Shown: piece by piece, positions 45,712-55,983 of the stretch | How the letters are laid out: each line of letters opens with the position of its first letter | Position numbering within the stretch: position 1 is the stretch's first letter | Assembly (NCBI RefSeq): GCF_001709345.1 | Contig: NZ_MDTQ01000001.1 | Span: forward strand, 1,034,742 to 1,098,741 | DNA from: Terasakiispira papahanaumokuakeensis | GTDB taxonomy: Bacteria > Pseudomonadota > Gammaproteobacteria > Pseudomonadales > Halomonadaceae | Reading direction: 5' to 3' | DNA: 64,000 nt | Made by a program: the position numbers and the translations under genes | Notes under the pieces: model-generated | Databases searched by the model: none | Told to the model about the DNA's origin: nothing | What the model saw: only the letters and a program-made list of their open reading frames with translations

Positions 45712-46917
45712 ATGGGCATCCGACAGATCCTCGATAATATGGAACCGCACTTTCATAAGGGCGGTAAATACGAGAAGTGGTACGCTCTGTTTGAAGCAGT
45801 CGATACCATTTTCTATACCCCACCGAGTGTCACTCGCACAACAGCTCATGTTCGTGACGGCATTGACCTGAAGCGGATTATGATCACGGTGTGGTTCTGC
45901 ACCTTCCCGGCGATGTTCTTCGGGATGTGGAACACGGGTTATCAAGCGAACCTAGCGATTGCCGATGGCTATGGCGTTATGGAAGGTTGGCGTGAATCGC
46001 TGATTGCCTTGTTCGGTGCGGCGAGCCATGACCCGAATAGTGGCTGGGATAACTTTGTTCTAGGCGCTGCTTACTTCTTGCCGATCTACCTGGTCACTTT
46101 TGTGGTGGGTGGCTTCTGGGAAGTGTTGTTCGCCATGCGTCGTGGCCATGAAGTCAATGAAGGCTTCTTTGTGACATCAGTGCTGTTTGCATTGACACTG
46201 CCTTCGACGATTCCGCTCTGGCAGGTTGCGTTGGGCATCAGCTTTGGTGTGATTATCGGTAAAGAAGTGTTTGGGGGAACTGGCAAGAACTTCCTGAACC
46301 CCGCACTGACTGGCCGTGCATTCCTTTACTTCGCTTATCCAGCACAAATCTCTGGGGACTCCGTTTGGGTTGCCGCAGATGGTTATACGGGGGCAACAGC
46401 ACTGTCATCCGCTTACCAAGATGGGATGTCGGCACTGACTCAACACTACAGCTGGTGGGATGCCTTTGTCGGCACTATCCCCGGCTCTATGGGTGAGGTG
46501 TCAACGTTAGCCATTTTGATCGGGGGCGCGGTTCTGTTGGTAATGGGTATTGCCTCCTGGCGTATTGTCAGTGGTGTCTTCCTGGGTATGGCCGCGACTG
46601 CGTTGCTGTTTAATGCGATTGGTTCTGAAACCAATGCCATGTTTGCGATGCCATTCTACTGGCACCTGGTGTTGGGCGGCTTTGCTTTCGGGATGATCTT
46701 CATGGCCACTGACCCCGTGTCAGCGTCTATGACCAATACCGGTAAATGGTTCTTCGGTGCGTTGATTGGCATCATGACGGTGTTGATTCGTGTCGTGAAT
46801 CCGGCCTTCCCAGAGGGCATTATGTTGGCAATTCTGTTTGCTAACTTGTTTGCACCGCTGATCGACCATTTTGTGGTCGAGGCCAACATCAAGCGGAGGA
46901 TGCAGCGCAATGGCTAA
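45712..46917 (+). CDS. nqrB: Na+-translocating NADH:quinone reductase subunit B
   Basis: 401 residues, two bases after nqrA. Ten-helix membrane subunit of the NqrB/RnfD family. The FMN attachment motif TGATALS is seen with Thr229. [22 protein letters not shown] and [23 protein letters not shown] are strong family matches. It carries covalent FMN (added by ApbE) and riboflavin and forms part of the sodium path. Confidence 0.96.
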   Translation: MGIRQILDNMEPHFHKGGKYEKWYALFEAVDTIFYTPPSVTRTTAHVRDGIDLKRIMITVWFCTFPAMFFGMWNTGYQANLAIADGYGVMEGWRESLIALFGAASHDPNSGWDNFVLGAAYFLPIYLVTFVVGGFWEVLFAMRRGHEVNEGFFVTSVLFALTLPSTIPLWQVALGISFGVIIGKEVFGGTGKNFLNPALTGRAFLYFAYPAQISGDSVWVAADGYTGATALSSAYQDGMSALTQHYSWWDAFVGTIPGSMGEVSTLAILIGGAVLLVMGIASWRIVSGVFLGMAATALLFNAIGSETNAMFAMPFYWHLVLGGFAFGMIFMATDPVSASMTNTGKWFFGALIGIMTVLIRVVNPAFPEGIMLAILFANLFAPLIDHFVVEANIKRRMQRNG

Positions 46918-47695
46918 AAGTAACGATACCATCAGCAAAACGCTGATCGTGGCATTCCTGCTGTGTATTGTCTGTGCTGTGGTCGTGGCGGGTTCTGCGG
47001 TCGCATTGAAGCCGCAGCAGGTGAAAAATAAAGAGCTGGACCGACGCAGTAATATTCTGCTCGCGGCGGGTCTGCTTGAGCCTAACCAAGTGACTGCGGA
47101 TAAAGTCACTGAGCTGTTCAAAAAAGTCACGGTCAAAGCAGTTGACTTGCGCACCGGCGAGTTTACCGATGCGGTTAACCCTGACAGCTACAATCAGATG
47201 AAAGCCGCGTCTGATCCGGATATGTCGAAAGTCCTGAAGAATGATCCGGCCGGTATTAAACGACGCGAAAACATCTCATTGGTTTATCTGATAGGCAATG
47301 TTGATCATCCGGACAAAATTATTTTGCCGGTACGCGGCTATGGCCTCTGGTCGACAATGTACGGTTTCCTTGCCCTCGAAGGGGATGCGAATACCGTGGC
47401 CGGTTTTGGCTTCTATCAGCAAGGGGAAACGCCTGGACTGGGTGGGGAAGTGGATAACCCCAATTGGAAAGCCTTATGGCCAGGTAAAGAAATCTATGCT
47501 GACAACAGCATGGATCCTGAAATCCATTTGGTTAAGGGTGGCGTGTCGCCGCAGACGCCAAATGCTGAGAACAAGGTGGATGCTTTGGCTGGGGCGACTT
47601 TGACCAGCCGTGGGGTCACACACTTGCTACAGTATTGGCTGGGTCGCGACGGTTTCGGGCCCTTCCTCGAGAAATATCGATCTGAGGGAGCGTAA
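46910..47695 (+). CDS. nqrC: Na+-translocating NADH:quinone reductase subunit C
   Basis: 261 residues from ATG 46910, with CGGAGGA upstream; overlaps nqrB by 8 bp. One N-terminal membrane helix, then a periplasmic FMN-binding domain with [15 protein letters not shown] and the flavinylation motif AGATLTS (Thr near 230). It passes electrons between the other redox centres. Confidence 0.96.
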   Translation: MAKSNDTISKTLIVAFLLCIVCAVVVAGSAVALKPQQVKNKELDRRSNILLAAGLLEPNQVTADKVTELFKKVTVKAVDLRTGEFTDAVNPDSYNQMKAASDPDMSKVLKNDPAGIKRRENISLVYLIGNVDHPDKIILPVRGYGLWSTMYGFLALEGDANTVAGFGFYQQGETPGLGGEVDNPNWKALWPGKEIYADNSMDPEIHLVKGGVSPQTPNAENKVDALAGATLTSRGVTHLLQYWLGRDGFGPFLEKYRSEGA

Positions 47696-47697
47696 CA

Positions 47698-48366
47698 ATG
47701 GCTGCTGATACTCCGAAAAGCGTTATTCTGACGCCCGTCTTTAAAAATAACCCGATTGCATTACAGATTCTTGGGATCTGCTCTGCATTGGCGGTGACGT
47801 CCAACCTGAATACAGCGTTAGTCATGGGGATTGCGGTCACGGTGGTGACTGCGTTTTCGAATTTCTTTGTGTCATTAATTCGAACTCAAATCCCTTCCAG
47901 CATCCGTATCATCGTGCAAATGACCATCATTGCCTCTCTGGTTATCGTGGTGGATCAGGTGTTGCGTGCTTATGCCTACGATATCTCTAAACAGTTATCT
48001 GTTTTCGTCGGGTTGATCATCACTAACTGTATCGTCATGGGTCGTGCTGAAGCCTATGCGATGAAAAATGGTCCGGTGATGTCTTTCCTGGATGGTGTCG
48101 GTAATGGGCTGGGTTATGCCGTTATCCTGCTATTGGTCGGTACCTTCCGTGAGTTGCTGGGATCTGGCAGCTTGTTCGGCCTGGAAATTCTGACACTTGA
48201 GAAAAATGGTGGTTGGTATGTGCCCAACGGGCTGATGCTGCTGCCGCCCTCGGCTTTCTTTATTATTGGGTTGCTGATCTGGGGCCTACGCACTTGGCGT
48301 CCGGATCAGAATGAAGCCAATGAGTTCAAGATTGCGCCGAATACTAAATCTCAGGAGGCGATGTAA
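47698..48366 (+). CDS. nqrD: Na+-translocating NADH:quinone reductase subunit D
   Basis: 222 residues, six membrane helices, two bases after nqr[23 protein letters not shown] and [20 protein letters not shown] (the conserved Cys that ligates the NqrD/E iron) are family signatures, paired with NqrE. Confidence 0.96.
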   Translation: MAADTPKSVILTPVFKNNPIALQILGICSALAVTSNLNTALVMGIAVTVVTAFSNFFVSLIRTQIPSSIRIIVQMTIIASLVIVVDQVLRAYAYDISKQLSVFVGLIITNCIVMGRAEAYAMKNGPVMSFLDGVGNGLGYAVILLLVGTFRELLGSGSLFGLEILTLEKNGGWYVPNGLMLLPPSAFFIIGLLIWGLRTWRPDQNEANEFKIAPNTKSQEAM

Positions 48367-48369
48367 GTC

Positions 48370-48990
48370 ATGTTAGAACACTTTATCTCACTGTTTGTGA
48401 AGGCCGTGTTCGTTGAAAACATGGCCTTGGCCTTCTTCCTGGGGATGTGTACTTTCTTGGCCGTGTCCAAGAAGCTCCAGGCTGCGATTGGTCTCGGCGT
48501 TGCCGTGGTGGTTGTTTTGGCCATTACGGTGCCGGTGAATAACCTGATCTTCAACCTGCTGTTGCGTGAAGGGGCCCTGAGCTGGACCGGCATCGAAGGT
48601 GCTGACTCCATTGATCTGTCATTCCTGGGCTACCTGAGCTATATCGGTGTTATTGCAGCGATTGTTCAGATCCTGGAGATGTTCCTGGATAAGTTCGTGC
48701 CTGCTCTCTATAACGCGCTTGGGGTTTTCCTGCCGCTGATCACTGTGAACTGCGCCATCATGGGGGCCTCGCTCTTTATGGTGGAGCGTGACTACACCTT
48801 TGGTGAGTCTTTGGTGTATGGCATCGGTGCAGGTGTTGGCTGGGCGTTGGCCATTGTGGCTCTGGCTGGCATTCGAGAAAAACTCAAATACAGCGATGTG
48901 CCGGTGGGCCTGCAGGGATTGGGCATTACCTTTATCACGGTAGGCCTGATGTCTTTGGGCTTTATGTCTTTCTCCGGTGTCCAGCTGTAA
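48370..48990 (+). CDS. nqrE: Na+-translocating NADH:quinone reductase subunit E
   Basis: 206 residues, six membrane helices. The start [30 protein letters not shown] and [16 protein letters not shown] contain the two Cys that, with NqrD, hold an intramembrane Fe-S/Fe centre. It begins just after the nqrD stop, with AGGAGG upstream. Confidence 0.96.
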   Translation: MLEHFISLFVKAVFVENMALAFFLGMCTFLAVSKKLQAAIGLGVAVVVVLAITVPVNNLIFNLLLREGALSWTGIEGADSIDLSFLGYLSYIGVIAAIVQILEMFLDKFVPALYNALGVFLPLITVNCAIMGASLFMVERDYTFGESLVYGIGAGVGWALAIVALAGIREKLKYSDVPVGLQGLGITFITVGLMSLGFMSFSGVQL

Positions 48991-49022
48991 GGCGCGGCAG
49001 ATCAGATTAAAGGTGACCGAAT

Positions 49023-50258
49023 ATGGTAGGTTCTGAAGTCATTCTGCTGGGTGTGGTGATGTTTACCGTGATCGTGATTTCACTGGTCATGGTGATCCTT
49101 GCTGCTCGCAGCCAACTGGTCAGCTCCGGGGATGTCACGATTGAAATTAATGGTGATCCTGAGAGCACAGTGACCACTGCCGCGGGCGGGAAACTCCTGA
49201 CAACGCTGGCAGCCAACGGTATTTTCTTATCCTCAGCGTGTGGTGGTGGTGGCTCTTGTGCCCAGTGCCGCTGTCGCGTCATGGACGGTGGTGGCTCTAT
49301 TCTGCCGACAGAAGAGTCTGCGTTCACTATGGGTGAGCGCAAGGCCAACTGGCGTCTGGCCTGTCAGGTGCCGGTGAAGCAGGATATGAAGATTGAAGTG
49401 CCGGAAGAAGTCTTTGGGGTGAAAAAATGGGAGTGCACCGTGCGCTCTAACCCCAATGTGGCAACTTTTATCAAAGAGCTGACGCTGGAATTGCCGGAAG
49501 GTGAAGAAGTGGCTTTCCGCGCAGGGGGCTATGTGCAGTTAGAAGCGCCGCCCCATACCGTGCACTATAAGGATTTCCAGATTCAGGAAGAGTTCCGAGG
49601 TGATTGGGATAAGTTTAACCTTTGGAAGTTCACTTCCAAGGTGGATGAAACCGTTATCCGTGCTTATTCCATGGCGAACTATCCTGAAGAGAAGGGGCTG
49701 CTGAAGTTTAATATTCGTGTGGCCTCTCCGCCGCCTGGAAAAGACGATGTGCCGCCGGGGCAGATGTCCTCTTGGGTCTTTAGTTTGACCAAAGGCGATA
49801 AAGTGACCGTTTATGGGCCGTTTGGTGAGTTCTTTGCCAAAGAAACTGAAGCTGAAATGGTCTTTATCGGTGGTGGTGCGGGCATGGCGCCGATGCGATC
49901 TCATATCTTTGATCAGCTCAAGCGCCTTCACTCTAAACGCAAGATCTCTTTCTGGTATGGGGCTCGCTCTTACCGTGAGGCCTTCTATATTGAAGACTTC
50001 GACCATCTCCAGGAAGAAAACGAGAACTTTGAATGGCATCTCGCCTTGTCTGATCCTTTGCCAGAAGATAATTGGGAAGGGCCGACTGGGTTCATTCATA
50101 ACGTCTTGTTTGAGAATTATCTGAAAGATCATCCGGCGCCTGAAGATTGTGAGTTTTACATGTGTGGGCCGCCCATGATGAACGCCTCTGTCATCAAAAT
50201 GCTGGTAGACCTCGGGGTCGAGCATGACAATATCTTATTGGATGATTTCGGCGGCTAA
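49023..50258 (+). CDS. nqrF: Na+-translocating NADH:quinone reductase subunit F
   Basis: 411 residues. One N-terminal membrane helix, a 2Fe-2S ferredoxin domain ([12 protein letters not shown]...C near 75-115), then a ferredoxin-NADP reductase-type module with RAYSMANYP (FAD), [17 protein letters not shown] (NADH) and [15 protein letters not shown]. It is the electron entry point: NADH to FAD to 2Fe-2S. Its last base overlaps apbE. Confidence 0.97.
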   Translation: MVGSEVILLGVVMFTVIVISLVMVILAARSQLVSSGDVTIEINGDPESTVTTAAGGKLLTTLAANGIFLSSACGGGGSCAQCRCRVMDGGGSILPTEESAFTMGERKANWRLACQVPVKQDMKIEVPEEVFGVKKWECTVRSNPNVATFIKELTLELPEGEEVAFRAGGYVQLEAPPHTVHYKDFQIQEEFRGDWDKFNLWKFTSKVDETVIRAYSMANYPEEKGLLKFNIRVASPPPGKDDVPPGQMSSWVFSLTKGDKVTVYGPFGEFFAKETEAEMVFIGGGAGMAPMRSHIFDQLKRLHSKRKISFWYGARSYREAFYIEDFDHLQEENENFEWHLALSDPLPEDNWEGPTGFIHNVLFENYLKDHPAPEDCEFYMCGPPMMNASVIKMLVDLGVEHDNILLDDFGG

Positions 50259-51355
50259 TGATGACTAAGGCAGGCGCATACCGCTTGCTACGTTCAGGGC
50301 TGGTCCTTATAGGGCTGGCCCTGTTCGTTGCAGGGTGTAGCGCTGAATCTGAAGGCCCCCAGATTCAGCGATTTGAAGGCCAGATTATGGGGACCTACTA
50401 TCATGTCGCCGTGGTTGGACAGCGGGATGAACAAGCCCTATCTGAGCTGGCGGATCAGGTGCATGAGGTATTAGCCGATGTTGACCATAAGATGTCGACA
50501 TGGAAGCCTGATTCAGAACTGTCTCGCTTTAATCGTGCTCCGGCTGATCAGTGGTTCAATGTCTCTCAGGAGACCTATCATGTGGTCGCTGAGGCGCAGC
50601 GAATTGCCGATCTGACACAGGGTCGGTATGACGTGACGGTTGAGCCATTGGTCAACCTTTGGGGATTTGGTCCTGACCGTCATCCAGATCGTGTTCCTAG
50701 TGATACCGAGATCCAGCAGGCATTTAAGAAGATCGGTTATACCCATTTGACGCTTGACCCTAGTGGTCCCATGTTGCGTAAAGAAGTGTCGGGGCTGGAA
50801 GTAGATTTATCCTCGATCGCCAAAGGTTATGGTGTGGATCAGGTGGCCGACTGGCTGGAGTCTCACGGTATTCATGACTATCTTGTTGAAGTGGGTGGAG
50901 AGATTCGCGCCAGTGGTGAGCGCCCAGGCTTGTCTCAAGGTGAGGGGGTGATCCCTTGGCGTATCGGTATTGAACGACCGGTATCGTCCTCTCAATCCAT
51001 TCAATTGGTCGTGCCGGTGAGTCATTACGCAGTGGCGACATCGGGAGATTATCGTAACTACTTTGAAGAAGACGGTGTGCGCTATTCTCATACCATTGAT
51101 CCGGCGACAGGACGGCCGATCACACATCGTTTGGCCTCCGTCACGGTCGTGACCAAAAGCTGCATGACTGCTGATGCCTGGGCGACAGCTTTGACGGTAT
51201 TGGGTGATCAGGCCGGTATGGCGTTGGCCGAGCAGGAAAACTTATCTGTTTATATGATTGTCAAAACAGATGACGGCTTTAAAGTCGAGATGTCATCGGC
51301 TTTTAAAAAGCAGTTCTCAGAGGCGTTGGTGGCTCATCAAAAAGCCCAGCCTTGA
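50258..51355 (+). CDS. apbE: FMN transferase (flavinyltransferase) ApbE
   Basis: 365 residues. Lipoprotein signal ending at Cys27 (ALFVAGC). MGTYYHVAV, MSTWKPDSELSRFN, DLSSIAKGYGVDQVADWL, VEVGGEIRASG and TADAWATALTVLG are ApbE hallmarks. It covalently attaches FMN to the Thr of NqrB and NqrC. Its location inside the nqr operon supports that role. Start overlaps the nqrF stop by one base. Confidence 0.96.
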   Translation: MMTKAGAYRLLRSGLVLIGLALFVAGCSAESEGPQIQRFEGQIMGTYYHVAVVGQRDEQALSELADQVHEVLADVDHKMSTWKPDSELSRFNRAPADQWFNVSQETYHVVAEAQRIADLTQGRYDVTVEPLVNLWGFGPDRHPDRVPSDTEIQQAFKKIGYTHLTLDPSGPMLRKEVSGLEVDLSSIAKGYGVDQVADWLESHGIHDYLVEVGGEIRASGERPGLSQGEGVIPWRIGIERPVSSSQSIQLVVPVSHYAVATSGDYRNYFEEDGVRYSHTIDPATGRPITHRLASVTVVTKSCMTADAWATALTVLGDQAGMALAEQENLSVYMIVKTDDGFKVEMSSAFKKQFSEALVAHQKAQP

Positions 51356-51476
51356 ACCAATACGTTATCTTCCGAAGTCTTGGCATCTATCATCGATGCT
51401 GTTGCTTAGCCGAAGATAATATGACTTTGCAGACGATAACGTCACAGCATCTGAAAAGGATGCAGGAGTAAAGATC

Positions 51477-51722
51477 ATGCAAACCTTATGGCTGACATTG
51501 CTAGCCTTGGCCGTGATTATGTTGATCATGTCGGTCGGTGTTTTGATGGGGCGTAAACCCATCGCCGGTTCATGCGGGGGAATGAGCGCCTTGGGCATGG
51601 AAACCGAATGTGATGTCTGTGGTGGTGATAAGCAAGTCTGTGAAACTGAACAGCAAAAGCGCCTTAAAGGCGAGCCTTCTGCTTTTGATTCTGACCTTGC
51701 GCACGATGCAACACGCTCATAA
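51477..51722 (+). CDS. nqrM: NqrM, Nqr maturation factor
   Basis: 81 residues (DUF539 family). One N-terminal membrane helix (LWLTLLALAVIMLIMSVGVLMG) and then a Cys-rich segment: SCGGMSALGMETECDVCGGDKQVC. In Vibrio NqrM is required for assembly of active Na+-NQR, probably by delivering iron to the NqrD/E site. AGGAG precedes the ATG. Confidence 0.94.
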   Translation: MQTLWLTLLALAVIMLIMSVGVLMGRKPIAGSCGGMSALGMETECDVCGGDKQVCETEQQKRLKGEPSAFDSDLAHDATRS

Positions 51723-51728
51723 TCACCA

Positions 51729-51756
51729 TAAAGGCCGGTCTTGAAACCGGCCTTAT
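51729..51756. terminator. Hairpin terminator after nqrM
   Basis: AAGGCCGGT, 6-nt loop, ACCGGCCTT, then TATT. The short T run makes it weaker than others. The 359-bp gap to sthA otherwise holds a likely sthA promoter but no gene. Confidence 0.7.
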
Positions 51757-52081
51757 TGATTTATATTGGCCTTATATTTATTGGCTTTTTATGTCACTGA
51801 TTTGGTGAGTTAATCGTCTCTTGTTACCGTTGTTTTTGAACTGTCTTGCTGACACTGTCTTATTGAAATGGTTTTGGCGCTTGGTGACCGAGATGTCTCA
51901 TTGGACGTTCTTTCTCATTGGGTGTTCTTTAATGCGGCTAATGGTGATGAGAAGCCGATTGTAATGAGACCATTGTGAGTGGCATGCGTATAATGGTCAT
52001 TTTATGACAGACGATTAAAGATCTCATACCCAGCGAGCGGTATGAGTCAAAGTATATTGTTTTAGGGGAGCATAACGGCTG

Positions 52082-53473
52082 ATGGCTGTATACAACTATG
52101 ATGTTGTCGTGATTGGAACCGGGCCTGCCGGTGAAGGCGCTGCCATGAACGCGGCTAAAAATGGTAAACGTGTCGCGGTCATTGAGGCCCAGCAGCAGGT
52201 CGGGGGAAACTGTACTCATAAAGGCACGATCCCTTCCAAGGCATTGCGCCATTCGGTTAAGCAAATTATGCAGTTCAATACCCACCGAATGTTCCGTGAT
52301 ATTGGTGAGCCTCGCTGGTTCTCTTTCCCCAAAGTATTGGAACGTTCGCAGCGGGTGATTGAAAAGCAGGTTCAGTTACGGACAGGCTTTTATGCGCGCA
52401 ACCGAGTGGATGTCTTTTTTGGGCATGCACGCTTTGTCGATCCTAATACTGTCGAAGTGCGTGATAGCCACGGCGTTGAGTTCTTGAAAGCGCAAAAAGT
52501 GGTGATTGCCACTGGGTCACGGCCCTATCGCCCGGCAGATGTTAATTTTGAGCACCCACGTATTTACTGTTCCGACAGTATCTTAACGCTCTCACATACC
52601 CCGCGCAGCCTGATTATTTATGGCGCGGGTGTGATTGGTAGCGAATATGCCTCTATCTTCTCTGGTCTGGGCGTTAAAGTGGACTTGATTGATAACCGTG
52701 ATCGGTTGCTTTCATTCCTTGATGATGAAATTTCAGACGCGCTGTCTTATCACTTACGCAACAACGGTGTGCTGATTCGTCATAACGAAGAATACGAAAA
52801 AGTTGAGACTGTTGATCAAGGCGTTGTGCTGCACCTGAAAAGTGGTAAAAAGCTCAAGGCGGATGCTTTCCTCTGGTGTAATGGCCGTTCAGGGAATACA
52901 CAGGACCTGGGGCTTGAGCATATTGGTCTTGAGCCTAATTCACGTGGCCAACTTAAAGTGGATGATCATTATCGCACTGAAGTTGATCATATTTATGCGG
53001 TCGGTGATGTCATTGGTTGGCCGAGCCTGGCTTCTGCGGCCTATGACCAAGGGCGTTCTGCTTCTTCTGACTTCCTGGAAGATGAAGATTTCCGTTTCAT
53101 TGATGATGTCCCCACGGGGATCTATACCATTCCCGAAATCAGCTCTATCGGGAAAACCGAACGTGAATTGACTGAAGCTCAGATCCCTTATGAAGTGGGA
53201 CAGGCTTTCTTTAAAACCTTAGCGCGTGCACAGATTACCGGTGAAACGGCGGGGATGTTGAAGATCCTTTTCCATCGTGAAACGTTGGAAGTGCTCGGGA
53301 TTCACTGCTTTGGTGACCAAGCCTCCGAAATCGTCCATATCGGCCAAGCCATTATGCATCAGAAAGGCGAGGCCAATACGTTGAAGTACTTCGTCAACAC
53401 CACGTTCAATTATCCGACCATGGCTGAAGCCTACCGGGTTGCGGCTATTAATGGTTTAAATCGTGTTTTCTGA
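52082..53473 (+). CDS. sthA: Soluble pyridine nucleotide transhydrogenase
   Basis: 463 residues. The FAD site is [21 protein letters not shown]. The position of the dithiol of other family members reads [12 protein letters not shown], so only one of the usual two redox cysteines remains, as in SthA. NAD(P) site [18 protein letters not shown] and dimer interface segment follow. It transfers hydride from NADPH to NAD+ in the cytoplasm and balances the NADH use by Nqr upstream. AGGGGAG lies 12 bp before the ATG, longer than ideal. Confidence 0.95.
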   Translation: MAVYNYDVVVIGTGPAGEGAAMNAAKNGKRVAVIEAQQQVGGNCTHKGTIPSKALRHSVKQIMQFNTHRMFRDIGEPRWFSFPKVLERSQRVIEKQVQLRTGFYARNRVDVFFGHARFVDPNTVEVRDSHGVEFLKAQKVVIATGSRPYRPADVNFEHPRIYCSDSILTLSHTPRSLIIYGAGVIGSEYASIFSGLGVKVDLIDNRDRLLSFLDDEISDALSYHLRNNGVLIRHNEEYEKVETVDQGVVLHLKSGKKLKADAFLWCNGRSGNTQDLGLEHIGLEPNSRGQLKVDDHYRTEVDHIYAVGDVIGWPSLASAAYDQGRSASSDFLEDEDFRFIDDVPTGIYTIPEISSIGKTERELTEAQIPYEVGQAFFKTLARAQITGETAGMLKILFHRETLEVLGIHCFGDQASEIVHIGQAIMHQKGEANTLKYFVNTTFNYPTMAEAYRVAAINGLNRVF

Positions 53474-53566
53474 TGCGATGAGATGAGGCGATTTTACTTT
53501 CAGTTTCACTTCAGTCTGTTGTGCCTATACTGAAGTTGATCAGGGTAAAGTCGTCATTGCAGCGTT

Positions 53567-53597
53567 AACCGCCTCCGTTTTGTGAGGCGGTTTTTTT
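53567..53597 (+). terminator. Rho-independent terminator after sthA
   Basis: AACCGCCTC, 8-nt loop, GAGGCGGTT, then a T run. It faces the convergent gene at 53646. Confidence 0.9.
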
Positions 53598-53645
53598 ATT
53601 TCGCTCGAGGTTTTAGGGGCATGCCATTGATCAATCGATGCGAAC

Positions 53646-54509
53646 TTATTGATCGCGATAACGGTAGACACGCACCGAGGGGAGGAACGCCTCATCTTCG
53701 AGTTGGTTATCGCGCCGACGTTGTCGTTGCCGGGCGCTAGGCGGTTCTAGCGCGGGTTGGTTATGAAAAGGTAACTGCTCATCAGGGGATAGCACAAAAA
53801 TCGGTAAGGCCACATTCATCGCTTTGCGGTCTCGGCCCTCTTCTTGCGGCTCTTGGTAAAAGAGATTGGCACGCATCAAAGGGGCTTGTGTTTGGACCTG
53901 GGCTAAGGGTTCGCTACTGGGAATGCCTGCTAAGCGTTGACGCTGAATTTGAATGTGCGGGGCCTCGTCATTGTATTGGCAAAGCAGCTGGTCGGCCTGC
54001 TGGACCGTGATTTTTCGGATACTACGGCCGCTGCTATACCAACTAAACCTGATTTGCTTTAAGGGCGCTCGAACGACCGCTAATTGCCGCCAAGCTTGCT
54101 TCAAATGTAATCGTGCCAGACCTGAGGCCATCATATGCTGATGTAATGCCTGATGTCTCTCTGCCAGTCGGCTGCGGGCCTCACTGAGCAGATCAGGGTT
54201 CTTACGCCGAATTACATCAATGGCCTCTTTAAACGATTGCTTGCAGTGATTCACCCCTTCGGCTTGCTGCATCAAGGCTTCACTGGCAGCGACAATGCCA
54301 ACATGGCTGCGAGTTGCTCGCCCGTCTTGCCCTTCCTCATACCAAATATCCAGCAGAGCACGTGCAGCGGCATGATGAGGGGCTTGTTCGTCATTGAGCA
54401 TCCAGACTTGTGGATTTTGCTGATCGAGTGCCTCAGCCATTGTCAGCAGTGATTGCACCAGCATATTAAAACTGGAATCGAGCTGACTGAGTAATCGATA
54501 CTCTGACAT
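53646..54509 (-). CDS. Tus-like replication terminus-site binding protein
   Basis: 287 residues. By eye it resembles E. coli Tus along its length: the start MSEYRLLSQLDSSFNMLVQSLLTMAEAL matches MARYDLVDRLNTTFRQ..., residues 140-165 (WRQLAVVRAPLKQIRFSWYSSGRSIRKI) match the [23 protein letters not shown] region, and 190-222 (QRLAGIPSS...LMRANLFYQ) match EYQDIAALPQ...ARVWYK. Family Ter (PF05472). Tus blocks replication forks in one direction at Ter sites. The residue aligned with the LHDP histidine, which I recall as part of the fork-lock pocket, is Arg147 here. The C-terminal 60 residues are basic and probably disordered before a conserved-looking end. No Ter site is visible next to the gene. 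Confidence 0.7.
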   Translation of the reverse strand: MSEYRLLSQLDSSFNMLVQSLLTMAEALDQQNPQVWMLNDEQAPHHAAARALLDIWYEEGQDGRATRSHVGIVAASEALMQQAEGVNHCKQSFKEAIDVIRRKNPDLLSEARSRLAERHQALHQHMMASGLARLHLKQAWRQLAVVRAPLKQIRFSWYSSGRSIRKITVQQADQLLCQYNDEAPHIQIQRQRLAGIPSSEPLAQVQTQAPLMRANLFYQEPQEEGRDRKAMNVALPIFVLSPDEQLPFHNQPALEPPSARQRQRRRDNQLEDEAFLPSVRVYRYRDQ

Positions 54510-54616
54510 CGTATGATCTCTTTATACCGTTATCTTTTGATGCGCTTGAGCATCGCACAACCCCCCGCCGTGTTCAACATTAAACCGCTGAGGCTGAGGG
54601 TATTGATTGGCACGGG

Positions 54617-55657
54617 TTACAGTTTGAGTGTTCCTGTGGGTAGCTGCATGGTCAGGCAGTGCAAGCTGCCATGCTGTTGAACCACAATACGGGCATCTAT
54701 ACCGATAATGTCATGAGCAGGAAAAGCCGTTTTTAACGCCGCTACAGCGTCGGCATCACATTCTGGATCATGGTGAGTGGGCATGATCACCGCTCCGTTA
54801 ATGATGAGAAAGTTCGCATAGGTGGCCGGTAAGCGGTAGTGATCCTCTGGATGATATAACGCGGGTGCCATAGGCAAGGGGATTAACCGGTAGGGGTCGC
54901 CATTGGCCGTGGTAAAGGCTTCCAGTTCAGCCTCCATTTGTTTTAGCGGACCATAATGCGGATCTTCAGGATCATCACAAGTCACATAAGCAATCGTGTG
55001 TTCATCACAGAATCGAGCCAGGGTATCAATATGGCTATCGGTATCGTCGCCTTCAAGGTAACCATGATGCAGCCAAAGGAAACGTTCGATTCCCATATGC
55101 TCGCTTAAATAGTGCTCAATCTGTGCCTGAGACCAGGAAGGGTTTCGATTGGGGTTCAGCAGGCAGGCAGACGTGGTTAATAAAGTGCCTCGGCCATCTG
55201 TTTCAATCGAGCCGCCTTCAAGTATCAGGTCATGAGTGGACATGGGGCAGGCGAGTAACTGCTGTCGCATTAAGCCTGCGTTTAACGCATTGTCTTGCTC
55301 TGCAGGGAATTTGCCGCCCCAACCATTGAAGCCAAAATTTAGCGCATGAGGGGTTTGGTTTTGCATGACGGTGATTGGCCCGTGATCACGCGCCCAAGTG
55401 TCGTCGCTGGGTTGGAGGCTGAAGTGTTGATGGGCCGTGGGGACACCCGCTGCAGTCAACGCTTGATTTAGCCGTGTTTGAGTGGCCCAGTTTTGGCAAA
55501 CAATGAGCAGATGTTGCCGTACGCCGATTTCGGTGGCGAGGTTCAACATGGTGGCTTCAATATGCGGCAGAACGGAAGCCCAATCGCTGTCGGCGTGAGG
55601 CCATGTCAGCATTACTGCATCTTGAGGGTGCCATTCGGCGGGTAGAAGGCAGGTCAT
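54617..55657 (-). CDS. Agmatine deiminase / peptidylarginine deiminase family
   Basis: 346 residues from ATG 55657, backed by GGAGAG; the frame extends to 55690. Porphyromonas-type deiminase fold: PAEWHPQDAVMLTWPH, WARDHGPI (Asp), ILEGGSIETDG (Glu/Asp), SHIDTLARF (His) and QHGSLHCLTMQLP with the catalytic Cys near the C-terminus. It converts agmatine to N-carbamoylputrescine. The usual partner N-carbamoylputrescine amidase is not in view, so the product must be handled elsewhere. A long tandem repeat fills the upstream gap. Confidence 0.88.
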   Translation of the reverse strand: MTCLLPAEWHPQDAVMLTWPHADSDWASVLPHIEATMLNLATEIGVRQHLLIVCQNWATQTRLNQALTAAGVPTAHQHFSLQPSDDTWARDHGPITVMQNQTPHALNFGFNGWGGKFPAEQDNALNAGLMRQQLLACPMSTHDLILEGGSIETDGRGTLLTTSACLLNPNRNPSWSQAQIEHYLSEHMGIERFLWLHHGYLEGDDTDSHIDTLARFCDEHTIAYVTCDDPEDPHYGPLKQMEAELEAFTTANGDPYRLIPLPMAPALYHPEDHYRLPATYANFLIINGAVIMPTHHDPECDADAVAALKTAFPAHDIIGIDARIVVQQHGSLHCLTMQLPTGTLKL

Positions 55658-55686
55658 GAATAGCTCTCCAATACAATAAGTCTCCA

Positions 55687-55744
55687 ACAAAAGCCCTGTA
55701 TCACAAAAGCCCTATAACAAAAGCCTTATAACAAAAGCCCTATA
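55687..55744. repeat. Four 14-16-bp tandem units
   Basis: Units near ACAAAAGCCCTATA at 55687 (16-bp form), 55703, 55717 and 55731, upstream of the agmatine deiminase. Confidence 0.92.
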
Positions 55745-55836
55745 ACAACGGCGCGCTAACAAACGGTTTGGGCCAGGCTAATCGAGATGAGGCCAACAGG
55801 CTGTTAATTTAGCTCCATGATAGGCCGCGCAGCACT

Positions 55837-55864
55837 TTATCAAAGTCTTGTTATCAAAGTCTTG
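55837..55864. repeat. 14-bp tandem duplication before the lolC-type gene
   Basis: Two copies of TTATCAAAGTCTTG, then TTATC. With the block at 55687, this makes up most of the 326-bp gap between the divergent deiminase and lolC-type genes. Confidence 0.9.
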
Positions 55865-55983
55865 TTATCTGTCCCGTATTCTATCGCTGGTGTTAGCAGA
55901 TGGAATCCTTACAATGACGTCTGCTTCTTGCATCTTGCTGAAGTTATTTGCTGAAGTCTGTTGCCACTGACTAAGGAGCCCGG

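Noticed and set aside
49539-50225. 228-aa open frame antisense to nqrF
   Set aside because: The nqrF protein has full-length conservation of known motifs; this frame is a shadow of it.
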